Shown: positions 12,120 through 22,975 of the stretch, one piece after another | Layout of the letters: the number at the start of each line of letters is the position of its first letter | How positions within the stretch are numbered: position 1 is the stretch's first letter | From: Alopecurus myosuroides | Lineage: Eukaryota > Streptophyta > Magnoliopsida > Poales > Poaceae | Direction: 5' to 3' | Assembly: GCA_028641055.1 (NCBI GenBank) | Contig: CM054060.1 | Span: 54,524,292 to 54,588,291 of the forward strand | Length of the DNA: 64,000 nt | Notes under the pieces: model-generated | What the model saw: only the letters and a program-made list of their open reading frames with translations | What the model was told of the DNA's origin: nothing | Database searches by the model: none | Position numbers and translations under genes: made by a program

Positions 12120-13290
12120 TCTAGATTTCTCCAGGTGTCTAGGGGCGTGAGCCGCGTTTTTTTGATTAAAGATTGTTCTGAGGCAACTTGAATGTGTTAC
12201 ATTACTAAGAGAATTGAGAAGCCCATTTAGTACGGCTGTGCACAAAACTGGGGCCAAGTACTCCTCCATTCCTCATCTTTTGCTCCAGTCAAGTTGTTCA
12301 GTAGGAATGATACTGTTAGACGATTCGGATCTTGATCCATTGGAATCGAGATTATATATGACAGTAAATTGCACAAATTTTAGAATTCCTTTTCTCTTGG
12401 ACCCTTGCTTGAAGCAAATACGGAAAACACAAAGGTTCAATCTATTGGATACGTTCATTTGTCCCGACACTTAAAACGGATCGGAGGGAGCAGATAATAC
12501 ACTTTATTGTAGGCTACACAAAACCGTGCCTCTAAAAATACAAAAATAACTACTCCCTCCGTCCACTTTTATAAGGCACACCTCTTACCATTTCAATGCT
12601 AAGAAGTGGGCCTTATAAAAGTGGACGGAGGGAGTAGTAATTTTTTCTTCGGTCATTTGTCTTTTTTTGTGCAGGCCAAATATAAAAATATATTTCATAA
12701 AATTGTAGGCACACACTAAACATGTATATATACCTTGATGCTTTCTTTTCAGAATTTTTTAAGAGCTCAAAAGGAACTTGTCGAAATCAAAGTGGGATCA
12801 CTGGAGCTCGAGAGTTACAAATGATTTTCGGACTACAATATGCTCTATAAATACTTGATATATTAGACCTTCTAGTATATTTTAATTAGCAGTGCTGACT
12901 GATGAAGGAACATTTGTGTTGTCTCCATCACAAGCTCAGAGCCTGTTATTCCCATTAATTTGTGTACCACGTATATATGACGAGGGATTCATCCACGGGA
13001 TGATAGATTTCTTCGTACTCAGAACCAAGCTGTTGCTTTTGTGATTAGTAGAGGCGATTAGGAATCAATTTCAGCACGGTTTGTGTCTCAGATATAAATG
13101 AATCATTCTCGAGTGCATGGAGCGATTTGGTGGCGATCATACATGGTGATCCCAACTAGTACTACTAGCATGTTGCACGTTGCCGAATTACGGTGCTTCT
13201 AGATCGACTGTCCACGAGAGTCAGCTGCAACGTAGTATGGCGCGACCGACCCGGTCAAGTCGTTCGGGGCGTCACCTCCCATGATGCGTA
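12120..13290. other. Intergenic region downstream of CPN20, with MITE debris
   Basis: The first few hundred bases are presumably the CPN20 3' UTR and terminator region. A Stowaway right end (CGGATCGGAGGGAG) sits at 12461-12490, but I could not find a convincing partner end. One complete Stowaway follows at 12553-12634. The rest (12640-13290) shows no coding potential or clear repeat. Confidence 0.5.
12553..12634. mobile_element. Stowaway MITE, near-perfect hairpin
   Basis: The arms CTCCCTCCGTCCACTTTTAT (left) and its complement at the right end pair for about 25 bp around a short loop. TA duplications lie at 12551-12552 and 12635-12636. At 82 bp with such complete pairing, the whole element is essentially one inverted repeat. 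Confidence 0.9.
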
Positions 13291-14766
13291 GTTGTGTCAC
13301 CTCCCTCTTTTTTTTTTGGTAGTCAGCAGTATGCATTCCACATTATACAGTACATTTTTTTTTTAACCAAATCCGCCCTTTTACCTGTTTTGTTACTCGA
13401 TTTCATCGAGACTACCATATGTCTCGTTGTCATCCATCGACAGGGTTGCTGGAATATAAAGTCCATGATTACGGTGTATGGACGAGAACAAAGTCATTTC
13501 TCTTCTCTCGACTTAGCACTACCTATGATGCTTCTTGTCATCTCGATTGAGTTACATCGATTGGCACCTTGTAATGTTCACTTTACTTGCTTGATGCAAT
13601 CTTATATATTGAATTTCGGTTGTTCACTCTAACTCACTCACATGCGTCGACATGGACCCAGATCGAGTTACCCTATCACAAGCTTATGGTGATGGTGCAC
13701 CACACGTTTCCAAGTTGAAAGTCCCTTTAACCGTTTGACTCTTAGGTACTGAGTACCGTCGATTGGATGAACCCGTTAGTCCGAAGAGAAGCCTATGGCT
13801 ACGGAAGTTTGCGTTGTTCAATAGAACTAGAGTACACGTATCGAACCTATGACTATGGAAGGTCGCGTTGTTCAATGGAACTAGAATACATGGATTGATA
13901 TCGACACGAATTACAAGTGTCACCAGCTCATGATCATATACGTGTGTTTTGAATTTACGTGCCTGATAAACCTACATGTGAGGTACGTACAAAGAGATCG
14001 TGTTCTTCCATTTTGTTCACTCTAGCTACTTTACTCGTACCATGGTCAATCGAGTTTCTAGAATTACCACCTCATTATAATTACTTTACCAGCTTAATAT
14101 GATGTGAAATCACCTTAGATAGAAATAATATGCTATAGAAAAAATATGATACTTTGGATCTATGCATTATTATCATCTAAGCAACTCATGTGTGTCGATC
14201 TGGACCGAACTACAATATCACTAATTCACAGTGATTGTACAAGTAGATGTTAAATCATTCTAATCATTTAACTTTCTTTCCAGAGGCTCACCGAGTAGAT
14301 AAATTCATATCTCTCACATTGATTGAAGTTTGCGTTGCTCAATCATCCACAATTGTTGAGTTACCAGAATCATAATCTCAAAACCGTACACGTACATCTC
14401 GACTTCACATGGTTGTACGAATTTATCGGAGCCTATAGCTAGATAAAAAGTACATATATACATGCCTTTTGGACTAGATAATGATTTCTAGGTGGTTAAC
14501 TTTACTTATTTGGGCTTTTCAGTCTAGCTAGTTTACTCGTTACGTAGTCAATTCGGAGTCACTATAATCATCATCATCTCAGTAGAAACCCAATTTGTCT
14601 GCTCGACATGATCTTAGTGAAGTCCCACCAATAAAAGAAGAGGTCATGTGCTCAAAACCAGCAACCAGCCATCGTGATGTATGATTGTTTATATATTATC
14701 ATGATGGGTCGGATATTATTGTCTTATTTTATCACAACGAACATTCTGCTGATCTTGTTTTTGTAA
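13291..14766. repeat. AT-rich degenerate repeat block upstream of ERF copy 1
   Basis: This block repeats short phrases such as GTTTGCGTTG(C/T)TCAAT, GAGTTACTAGAATTA-like strings and TACTTTACTCGT at irregular spacing (for example 13810, 13860 and 14326-14344). A related block lies at about 17640-18690 upstream of the second ERF gene. No open coding region is credible. It is part of the duplicated segment described separately. Confidence 0.5.
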
Positions 14767-14768
14767 TA

Positions 14769-14831
14769 CTCCCTCCGTTGATACATCCACTTTTGTCAAA
14801 CTTTGTGACATTTAATTCCGGACGGAGGGAG
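14769..14831. mobile_element. Stowaway MITE, short
   Basis: Ends CTCCCTCCGTTGATACA and TTCCGGACGGAGGGAG are flanked by TA at 14767-14768 and 14832-14833. It is 63 bp long, with internal mismatches. Confidence 0.8.
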
Positions 14832-14878
14832 TATTTACCAAGAAGCTATCGGAAAATTAATTGTATTCTACTAAAGTA

Positions 14879-14993
14879 TTCCCTCCATCTTAAAATAATT
14901 TTCGGTGAAATAGACTGAAATTGATATATCTAGCGCTAAAGTGCATCTAGATATATCCATCTTAATCACAATTATTTTGAGACGGAAAGAGAG
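14879..14993. mobile_element. Degenerate Stowaway MITE
   Basis: The left end TTCCCTCCATCTTAAAATAA and right end TTATTTTGAGACGGAAAGAG are recognisable but mutated versions of Stowaway ends. It lies 47 bp after the previous MITE. Confidence 0.6.
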
Positions 14994-16156
14994 CAGATAC
15001 CGGCCCGTGGCGAAATTGCACGCGAGCTAAAATGACTACTACTCCATGCATGTACGTTTGACTCAATCATCCTCGCCGCAGCTGGCTGGGAGCACATCTA
15101 TCACAACTTTTACATTGTCCGAATGGCAGTGGGTTGGACAGCCTTGACGCCGGGTCGCTGCTGCTGATCAGAGATAAAACGGGCCGTGCTCCCACTCACC
15201 CATGAACGCGACCAGCAATGGTTTTCATCGTTTCCTTTTTCTTTTCTTTTTGGGATAATGGAAAATAACGAGCTAGCTAACTAGAGAGGGAGTCTATCTA
15301 TGCCTAGTCTACTTTTCTCCGGCCCTAACACGCATGCTTGCTGGTTGTCACCGTCAGCCACCACCTGCGACGGCTAGTACCTAGTACCACACACGTAATA
15401 TCAAAACAGGGAGGTAGCAAAAAGAAGCTACTCTCGAAATTCCAGACATGCCTAGTAATTATGTTTTTGTAGACGCCAGGTTTAATTGATATCATCTTGG
15501 AATTAATAATATGTTCTCTTTAGCGAAATAAGATTATCCAACCACGAATCATCATAAAAACTTGCATTTCGTACAAAATAAAAGTTCAGCTCCAAAAAAA
15601 GGTGGTAATGGGAAACAGATGGATCGATTGTGATTTGCATCTGGGGATGCTACAATTATGAAAACTCGAGATATTTAAAAACCATTTTTGTTTGGGGAAT
15701 ACTTTTTCTAGACTGGTTTCTACCACGTTATATTAATCAAAACAAAAATAACGAGTTTTTTGTTATCACAATGGTAAAACAAAAAGAGCGAGTAAAAAAA
15801 GAAGCAAGTTGAAGCAGTATCACGAAACCCACACGGTGAGGCGAAAAATGATGGCACTAAGGACTTATAACCAGTTTGAATGACAACACCACAAAAGAAA
15901 TACAGTTCTAGGAAGACATAACAGAAACAACTAGCAACTACTTAGCACGTCTAGGAGGCAACACCAGATCCACAGAGCGACCATTTATCATCATCAAGAC
16001 CCGATGATCATCGTAATAGATCTGAGCGGCATCCCACGAGAGCCAGAGTTGGAGAAAGATCGTCGCCGTAGTTTGCATCAACTTTCTTGCCCGCTTCGTT
16101 CTACAAACATGACTGATTGTTCACATCAAAGTTGACTTAGTATGGATGTATATATA
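14994..16156. other. Intergenic region, part of the duplicated ERF segment
   Basis: No gene is visible. The stretch 15331-15400 (phrases GGTTGTCACCGTCAGCCACC and CTAGTACCACACAC) is clearly homologous to 19046-19120 upstream of the second ERF gene. The remainder is AT-rich and unassigned. Confidence 0.5.
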
Positions 16157-16375
16157 CTTTCTCCGTTCACAATCACATTGTGTTTCGTGTTTAGTCAAAG
16201 TTAAAATTTGACCATATATAGAGAAAACAATATAAACACATATAATATAGATTTGGCATGATTAGAACTCGTCGTGAAGTTTATTTTCATGATATACATT
16301 TGATCTGTTTTCATATATACTTGTTAAAGGTTTGACTTTGGAAAAATGTAAATAAAAACGTACGGATGGATGGAG
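16157..16375. mobile_element. Stowaway-type MITE of about 220 bp upstream of ERF copy 1
   Basis: TA-flanked ends (TA at 16155-16156 and 16376-16377) read CTTTCTCCGTTC and GTACGGATGGATGGAG. Subterminal TTTAGTCAAAGTTAAAATTTGACC and AGGTTTGACTTTGGA-like segments are inverted relative to each other, as in larger Stowaway/Tc1-mariner derivatives. It lies about 400 bp upstream of the ERF start. Confidence 0.65.
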
Positions 16376-16774
16376 TAATGTGAAAGTTGCAAAAAATAGA
16401 GACAAGACGTACACATCGCGACATGTGTTAACACAAAATTTTCTGAAAAGAATCAGCCTCTACGTCCGTGTTAGCGGTAACAGTTATTAGCACGTGTAAG
16501 AGCTAGCTAAGCTGACCAGTCATATTTCCGTACATCCATGGGACCGCTATACTCTCAACACGACAAGAAAGAACATTCTTCAAAACGACAGCCCGCTCAA
16601 GCCTCGCGTTCCCAAACAATGTCGAGTCAACGCGCCGCGGTGCCGGCGACGGTATAAGTTGCCGCGCCATCGGCCAAGGCCACCAAAGACGACGATTAGC
16701 ACGCATCAGCCAGCCAGTGCACCAACGAGCTAGCTCCAAACCGCAGCCACCTCAACAACAGCGTGAGTGCAGAC
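16376..16774 (+). promoter_or_regulatory. Promoter and 5' leader of ERF copy 1
   Basis: A perfect G-box CACGTG lies at 16491-16496. A TATA-like TATAAGT sits at 16653-16659, about 122 bp before the ATG at 16775. The second ERF copy has the same TATAAGT at 20972-20978, 110 bp before its ATG, so this core element is conserved in the duplicate. Confidence 0.5.
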
Positions 16775-17416
16775 ATGTCTTCGTCGTCGCCGGCAAGCAG
16801 CGCCGCGTCCCCGGAGACGGAGCGCGCAGGAAGGAAATACAAGGGCGTGCGGCTGCGCAAGTGGGGCAAGTGGGTGTCGGAGATCCGGCTGGCCAACAGC
16901 CGGGATCGCGTCTGGCTGGGCTCCTACGATGCGCCCGAGAAGGCCGCGCGCGCCTTCGACGCCGCCTTCGTCTGCCTCCGCGGCTCGCAGGCCGCCAACG
17001 CCGACTGCCTGAACTTCCCGGGCTCACCGCCGCCGCCCTGCCGCCGCAGCCTCGACCCGCGGGAGGTGCAGGCAGCCGCTCTGTCCCACGCCAACCGCGC
17101 CACGGCCGTATACGACAGCTCGCTGGCGACGGCCACCGCGCCGTCGACGGATCCATGGTTTGCCACGCAGGACATTTTTGGCGGCGGCGGAGAGGTGGTT
17201 GTGGCGCAGGACGAAGGCATGGACTGGGAAGCGGTCGTGGCGCACCAGCCGCCGCTCTTCTCGCCGACGGCCGGGTGGGGTGGCACTGGCAGTGTGTATG
17301 ACTTCTTTGAGGCGCCGCTGCCGGAAGACGATGATGTGCAGATGGATGAGCGTGACCATGCCGCCAGCGCTTCCCTCTGGAGCTTTGACCCTAGAGACTC
17401 CTACTTCAGATACTAG
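16775..17416 (+). CDS. AP2/ERF transcription factor, group II (ERF016-019/ORA47-like), copy 1, 213 aa
   Basis: This is an intronless nuclear DNA-binding activator or repressor of the DREB side of the AP2/ERF family. The single AP2 domain spans about residues 21-78: [18 protein letters not shown], then [19 protein letters not shown]. Valine at the DREB-discriminating position 14 is present (KWVSE). Position 19 is leucine rather than glutamate, as in the ERF018/ORA47 subgroup. The C-terminal half carries [12 protein letters not shown] and an LWSF motif near the end, both shared with the second copy. I chose the ATG at 16775; a GTG 12 bp upstream is in frame but not a plausible plant start. It reads through LWSF into nine more residues before TAG at 17414-17416. 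The gene is GC-rich compared with its AT-rich flanks. Target genes cannot be read from sequence. Confidence 0.9.
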   Translation: MSSSSPASSAASPETERAGRKYKGVRLRKWGKWVSEIRLANSRDRVWLGSYDAPEKAARAFDAAFVCLRGSQAANADCLNFPGSPPPPCRRSLDPREVQAAALSHANRATAVYDSSLATATAPSTDPWFATQDIFGGGGEVVVAQDEGMDWEAVVAHQPPLFSPTAGWGGTGSVYDFFEAPLPEDDDVQMDERDHAASASLWSFDPRDSYFRY

Positions 17417-19130
17417 ATTTTCGGTTGACATGCGACTAATCGGGCCGTACGTGCAAATTGCTGTGCATTACTACAGGTAGTATTAAAATGTATCGCCAAG
17501 TTTTGCCACTATTTAATTTAATGCAAATTTGTATAGAGGAGCGAGCGCGCACACTCTCCATGCCGAGGTTAATTACACGGATGTTGTACGTAGCTGCATG
17601 CAAACTCAATTTCTAGAAGCCGAACTTAATTCGGCCGCAATGCGCGATTCTGCGGTCCCTCATATGGTTTTATGTTAAAATCTTGGTCCGGGTTGTAATT
17701 TCTATCTTTTTCAAGGTCCTTTCTGGTAATATCGCAACCTCATGGTCTTAGTGTTATGTACATTTACATAAATTAAAATCACTTTAACCATTTGATTATA
17801 TTTTCTGGGAGTCTTGTCGAGAAGATAAAGTTTATGTGAATTTGTTTTTTTAGTGGAATTATACTCTACATGTATGGTGGTTGACAATTCACCAGTTCGA
17901 TAAAATAACTTTAATTACTTGCTTGATAAGATTGTAATTAGCGAATTCCATATAATCATATGCTCCCTCTGTTCCTGAACTCCCCCAACATCTTGTATTT
18001 AGGAACGGAGGATGAAGTTACCAATCACCAGCTCACAATCAAACAAGGTGTGCTATGATTTTACGTGTTTGATACAGTTTTTGGGCTCACAATGAAACAA
18101 CTTTACCAGCTTGATACGATTGCCAGTGCAAGTTTCGTAGACGGGTATGGAACTTTGGGTTGTTCATTCTAACCGTCTAACTCAAATGTATTTTTTTCTA
18201 GACCAAAGTTAATACCGTATGCCAATTCACGACGCTAGTGCAAGTACATGTTAAATCATCCTTACCGCTTGACTCTATCTTAGTGGAGTCTCATCGAGTA
18301 GACAAGATGATTGATATTTCTTAGAAAACATGTATTAAAGTTTGCGTTGCTCAATCGATTAGAGTACATGTATCACGATGCATCCATTGATTAACATTGT
18401 CTCGTCTCAAAACTCTATACGCATGTCTTGACTTTGCGTGTTTGATAGGATTTTTAGAGAAGTCTAGATTGACAAAAATACATATGTATACGTGCCTTGT
18501 CTCGTTCACTCTACGTATTTGATTTTTTCACTATAAGAAGTTACTTTACTCGTGTCATCTTTGAACGAGTTACTAGAATTATCATCTAAGGCTAGTACTT
18601 TATCTCCTCGACATGATCTTACTGATCCCCGATAGAATTATCATCCAGTTAAAAAAGCATGCACTCAAAACCCACATGTACTTTTTTTTAACCCACATAT
18701 ACTTATCTTTTCATGACTTTATTATTTGGTCCTTTTTTACATTTATCAACACAATGCACTGGCCCAAAAAAAAGTTCACCAGCACAATTCTGGAATGGGA
18801 GTTGACCAATCTAGTTAGAGGGGCCGCTGCATCGTCAGAGAAAAAGGGGCCATACGCGCGCCCACGGCCCATGCATGCGCGCGATGCCTTCTGACAACGA
18901 GAAGCGATTGATGATGGAGATGCTGATATTTTTCATCGGCACAACCGCACAACTAAACTGGAAATGAAGTGCTTAAAAATCACCTATGCTAGTCTAGCTG
19001 CATATGTATTTTTCTGTGGCCTAACATTGCTTGGTTTAGATGCTAACATTTGCTTGTTGGTTGTCGCCGTCAGCCACCACTGGCCATGGCTAGAACCTAG
19101 TACCACACACATAGCAAAATAGGGAGGTAG
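17417..19130. other. Region between the two ERF copies: 3' UTR, degenerate repeats, upstream homology block
   Basis: The 3' UTR (about 17417-17570) contains ATTAAAATG(T/C)ATCGCCAAGTTTTG, shared with the second ERF copy at 21802. A Stowaway remnant lies at about 17961-18012 (TGCTCCCTCTGTTCC to GGAACGGAGGA). The block 17640-18690 repeats phrases found at 13291-14660, for example AAGTTTGCGTTGCTCAATC at 18338-18356. The stretch 19046-19120 matches 15331-15400. No coding gene is supported. Confidence 0.55.
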
Positions 19131-19471
19131 TCAAAGTACTGAGTTTATTTTATGTAATCTACGACCAAAAATAGCCACGAAAAGTAGAAAAAAACAGATT
19201 AGCCAAACATCAATAAAATAGGCAAAATCTGGCTGGATACCACACCCGAAATTCCAACCCGTGAAAAAGTAGACATATGTTACAGCTGGAGGTCCCCCTC
19301 CACTTCGAGACCATGTTCGATTCGACGCAGCAGGTGTTACGCACGACATACAAGAGGTATGCAACAAATACCATGGCTTCTTCTAAGATCAAATTACCGT
19401 CAGGAATGATAGTGGCAAGACCCATAACAATAACTTAAGATGCTCTAGAAAGTATGTTCAATTTGACGTAC

Positions 19472-20150
19472 TTAGTGAATTCCTTTTTTTCTTTTGAAAT
19501 GGGAAGTGAATTCCTGTATATTGACATGTGCCTTTCTATGCTTAGACGGAATATGGTATAGATATATGCCAAACTTAACTTCAACAAGCAAGGAGCTTTC
19601 TTGGGTGCATTGTTGAGCTTCAAAATTTCCAAAAGTGGAAAGACTCTTGACACTCTTTGAAACGTCAAGGGGCAGCAGTGATCCGAGTAAAAAGCGTGAG
19701 ACGGTTGATTTAGAAGGGCCGACGCCCTTGGCTGTCTCGGAACGCTCAACCAGAACAAAGAAAGTAAAAGTTACAAGGGCGGCGACATCATCTTCCTCGG
19801 TGCAAGAATCGTTTGCCGACAAGGTGAAGTAGGTATCACCGAGCAAAACTTGCAATGTGTAGGATTGATGAAAGGCGGACTTGACCACCGACACGAGAAA
19901 AATGTCACCCGAAGTGAAGCCTTGGTTTGCTAAAAAAATGTACACACATCTTGGAGAAAAATTTCTGATCCCTATGCATTTTGTGACCATTGCGGTAATG
20001 TATTGTGATGTGAGCAGACTTGGTGGCCTAGCGTGATTTTGATTTGGTACCTATTACTTGTGAGTTATTTGTGTACTCTATAGAAAATATTCAAAAAGTT
20101 AGTCAAAATATCAAAAATAGATAACAATTAAATACAGAGCCAACCGTTTT
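19472..20150. pseudogene. Possible relic of a transposon-linked NAM-associated/Myb-SANT-type protein
   Basis: On the plus strand, about 19629-19832, a short open stretch reads PSKKRETVDLEGPTPL, then RSTRTKKVKVTRAATSSSSV, then QESFADKVK and a stop. This Lys/Arg plus Ser-rich pattern resembles the linker found in plant NAM-associated C-terminal proteins often carried by PIF/Harbinger elements. It is short, has no ATG of its own and no continuing homology that I can see. A minus-strand ORF over the same stretch is longer but has no recognisable motif, so I regard it as a shadow. The identification is tentative. Confidence 0.25.
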
Positions 20151-20760
20151 GGGGGACCCCGTGCAGCCGCCCCTTTAGTACTGGACTTTTGTCCGAATAC
20201 CCCGTAACAGACACAATCTCATCGATGTCACGCCCATTTTAGGTGAGAGCCAGTAAAGATGCTAACGGAGCAGGGTTTTGGTTACCGGTCGGGAAATATG
20301 GTTACCGTTCGTTAGTTTTATATCCCGAGCACCCCCAGGAAATTAATGGGCATACCGGGAAAAAAGATCTCAATTGTTTTGAATTTTGAGAAAATATCTC
20401 GCTAAATGGTTATGAGAGACCTCAATTTTTTTCAAAATTTTAAATTTTGGGGTTTTAAATTTCCAGTTGGGATTTTCCTGTTGCCGCGGCAGCGAGAAAA
20501 TCCCGACCCTCCTCGGATTTTTTTTTACTACTGGTAACGAAATCCTTAATACGGAGTGAGAGTCGGAGTCGCTGAGATGGAGATGGCCCAGATGGGAGCG
20601 TAGGGACTGCAGTGTGAGGGACGCGTGCACGGAACAGCACAAACACCTGAGAAGTCAAACTCTGTGCTACAGAGCCCTAGGACCCGCGGAAAAATTAGGT
20701 CAAACGCCTATCTCTTTGCATGACGAACGGCGCCCGCCGTGGATACGTAACGTAACCACG
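20151..20760. other. Unassigned region upstream of ERF copy 2
   Basis: The stretch contains two TTACCG(G/T)(T/A)CG-like repeats at about 20280-20310 and AT-rich sequence, but no gene and no complete mobile element that I can delimit. Confidence 0.35.
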
Positions 20761-20789
20761 TCGATCTGTGCTCAGCCACAACTTGTCCC

Positions 20790-20837
20790 AAAGCCATCTC
20801 CGTCTAAATTCAAAAAAAAAAAAAGCCATCTCCGTCT
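20790..20837. repeat. 16-bp direct repeat flanking an A-rich insert (tail-only retroinsertion)
   Basis: AAAGCCATCTCCGTCT occurs at 20790-20805 and again at 20822-20837. The sequence between is AAATTC followed by a run of A. This is the structure left by an extremely 5'-truncated LINE- or SINE-type insertion: target duplication plus tail. It lies about 245 bp upstream of the ERF copy 2 ATG. Confidence 0.6.
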
Positions 20838-21081
20838 CGATCGATGGCTCTTGCGCGGCCGTACGACTCGCCAGGTGGCTAACACCATGCACGTCCCCGT
20901 CCGACGCGACACGTCCGTCCTCGTGTTCACGCGCCGCGCGCGACTCGGTCCGGCGATGGTAGCACGTAAACTATAAGTAGCGGCGCCATCCCGGCCGCCT
21001 ACAGTATCAGCTCAGCACGCAGCCAGCCTCCGCACTACCTCGACGTACAGGGACTCAGGGACATCACCACGTGGAAGTGGC
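20838..21081 (+). promoter_or_regulatory. Proximal promoter and leader of ERF copy 2
   Basis: TATAAGT at 20972-20978 lies 110 bp before the ATG, matching the arrangement of copy 1. The segment is GC-rich with several CGCG/ACGCG strings. No G-box equivalent to that of copy 1 is seen in the same position. Confidence 0.5.
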
Positions 21082-21735
21082 ATGTCGTCGCCGTCGCCCT
21101 CGGCGTGCAGCGCCGCTTCGCCGGAGACACAGGCCGGCACTGGTGGCAGGAAGTACAAGGGCGTGCGGCTGCGCAAGTGGGGTAAGTGGGTGTCGGAGAT
21201 CCGGCTGCCGAACAGCCGGGAGCGAATCTGGCTGGGCTCCTACGATGCTCCCGACAAGGCCGCGCGCGCCTTCGACGCCGCCTTCGTCTGCCTCCGTGGC
21301 CCCCAGGCCGCCGCCGGCGCGGACCTTAACTTCCCAGACTCGCCGCCGCCGCCGTGCCGCCAAAGCGTCGATCCGCAGGCGGTGCAGGCGGCCGCTCTGT
21401 CCCACGCCAACCGCACCCACGTCACCGCTCGGCAGGCGACCGCGGCGCTCATGGACGACGACTGTTCGCCGGCGCCGGCTATGCTGTCGATGAAGGATTG
21501 TTTCTTCACGCCGCAGCAGGGCAACGGCATGGACGTTTTGGGCGGCGAGGCTGTGGCGCCGGACGGCAGCATCGACTGGCGCGCGGTCATGGCCAACCAG
21601 CCGCCGCTCTTCTCGCCGACGGCCGGCTGGGGCAGTAATGCGTACGACTTTCTGCAGGCGCCGCCAGCGGGAGATGATGACATGCCGATGGAGGAGAGTG
21701 ACTATGGTGCCAGCGCGTCACTTTGGAGCTTTTGA
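21082..21735 (+). CDS. AP2/ERF transcription factor, group II (ERF016-019/ORA47-like), copy 2, 217 aa
   Basis: This intronless paralogue of the ERF at 16775-17416 has the same domain order. A Ser/Ala-rich N-terminus is followed by an AP2 domain (about 24-81: [18 protein letters not shown], then [20 protein letters not shown]), an AALSHANR segment, the [12 protein letters not shown] motif and LWSF at the extreme C-terminus. The AP2 domain is nearly identical to copy 1. The middle region has diverged and is a little longer. Here the codons after LWSF read TTT TGA, while copy 1 has TTT GAC. One extra T therefore ends this protein nine residues earlier. The DNA-binding domain is intact and the gene is probably functional. 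Confidence 0.9.
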   Translation: MSSPSPSACSAASPETQAGTGGRKYKGVRLRKWGKWVSEIRLPNSRERIWLGSYDAPDKAARAFDAAFVCLRGPQAAAGADLNFPDSPPPPCRQSVDPQAVQAAALSHANRTHVTARQATAALMDDDCSPAPAMLSMKDCFFTPQQGNGMDVLGGEAVAPDGSIDWRAVMANQPPLFSPTAGWGSNAYDFLQAPPAGDDDMPMEESDYGASASLWSF

Positions 21736-22310
21736 CCCCCGAGACTCCTGCGATTGATCGAGACGTGCAAGTTTTTTTTCTTGGGATGCATTAAAACTAA
21801 TATTAAAATGCATCGCCAAGTTTTGACTCTTTTTGAATTTGCAAAACGGGCCAGTCAAACGTGAATTACCTGAATTTTTTTATGGAGGAGCTAGCACACG
21901 CTATAACTCTCCGGTCCTTGGAAGTACTCTACAATGCATCGCGAATATGTCAAAACATGCATGCATGCTTTCTCGGTATCTTGCACGCTGAACAATGAAT
22001 GTTTTGATCCATGTTACACATATATTGCAGCTACATATATACATGCTCAATTTCAACAACAAACGATGTGGAATAAAAAAAAGGCCTACATATATATACA
22101 TGAATACAAGCCTGCGTATTCAATCACCAACTTGCAACAAGACATTGTTTTCAAACATGTGCCATATCTCGTGTGTAGAGTGACACCAATAATATGTCTT
22201 TTTTTTTGAATTTACACCAATAATATGTCTATTCTGGGTCGGACTCCTTGTCTTGCAATAGTTCAGCTGAAAGCTCGTCCAAGTGAAAGCTGAAAAAGAC
22301 ATGCGCACAC
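21736..22310. other. 3' flank of ERF copy 2, no gene
   Basis: The 3' UTR shares ATTAAAATGCATCGCCAAGTTTTG-like sequence with copy 1 and then GGAGGAGCTAGCACACGCT-like sequence (compare 17536-17560). From about 21930 the sequence is AT-rich with no recognisable feature. Confidence 0.5.
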
Positions 22311-22380
22311 GAGATGCAGGCAGCCGCTCTGTCCCGCGCCAACGTACGGCTCCCACGTCACCGCACGGGCTCATGGACAA
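22311..22380 (+). pseudogene. Relic of a third ERF copy (mid-gene fragment)
   Basis: About 70 bp match the part of the ERF genes just after the AP2 domain. The phrase GTGCAGGCAGCCGCTCTGTC of copy 1 is here ATGCAGGCAGCCGCTCTGTC, followed by a CACGTCACCG(C/A) and GGCTCATGGAC region as in copy 2 (21418-21455). It lacks the AP2 domain and the C-terminus and contains a frame-breaking indel. It is cut off just before a gypsy integrase relic that starts at 22390. Confidence 0.7.
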
Positions 22381-22389
22381 ATAGTCGAA

Positions 22390-22975
22390 GCTAAACCAAT
22401 AAAAAAAAAGCTGGATGCTACGACCGCCGTGAGACTTATGGTAGACACAGTAATACGATTTGGCGTTCCGGACAATATTATCACGCGCAACGGAACCAAA
22501 AATATAGGAATTTGGCTTGACCTAGCATCAGTGACTCATATTCAGTCTAATGGCTAAGTTGAGCGCATGAACAGATTAACCCTACAAGGGCTAAAACCGC
22601 TCCTCGAGGAGTCTTTACACCGCGCAGCTGAGCAGTGAGCATACACACAACACAGAACGGATCAGCCGGCTACACACCATTCTTTGTGGTGTACGGTGCA
22701 GAGGCCATGCTCCCGGCAGATATGATACATGATTCGCCTCGTATACAATCGTGCATCCAAGAAGATGCAGAAAAAGTCCGACAAGACGGCTTAGACCTTC
22801 TTGAGGAAGAAATCAAGATCGCTTTTCAGCGTTCCGCCATTTATTAGCAGAAACTGCAGCGATATCACAGATGCAAAGTAAAACCTCGAGAATTCCGAGA
22901 AGGAGACTTGGTTCTTCACCATTTGCAGCAAAAAGCACACAAAATGGCCCATACATGGGAATGACCATTCATTAA
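22390..22975 (+). pseudogene. Ty3/gypsy integrase relic
   Basis: The plus-strand frame from 22390 reads AKPIKKKLDATTAVRL, then VIRFGVPDNIITRNGTKN. The canonical integrase has IITDNGT at this point, so the catalytic Asp is replaced by Arg. Next come THIQSNG, stop, VERMNRLTLQGLKP, where the stop at about 22554 breaks the core, and later FFVVYGAEAMLPADM in another frame (22635-22847). The remnant is a fragment without LTRs and clearly inactive. Confidence 0.8.

Noticed and set aside
12259..12490. A 230-bp Stowaway spanning CTCCTCCATTCC to CGGATCGGAGGGAG in the CPN20 3' region
   Set aside because: The right end is good but the left end matches poorly, so only the right-end remnant is reported.
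16752..17156. Long minus-strand ORFs over the ERF genes (also 16924-17431 and 21240-21683)
   Set aside because: They are GC-driven shadows opposite the AP2/ERF coding frame, with low-complexity Arg/Pro content and no motifs.
19472..19990. 172-codon minus-strand ORF as a gene
   Set aside because: No domain, start context or splice structure supports it. The opposite strand has a slightly better, though weak, protein-like pattern.
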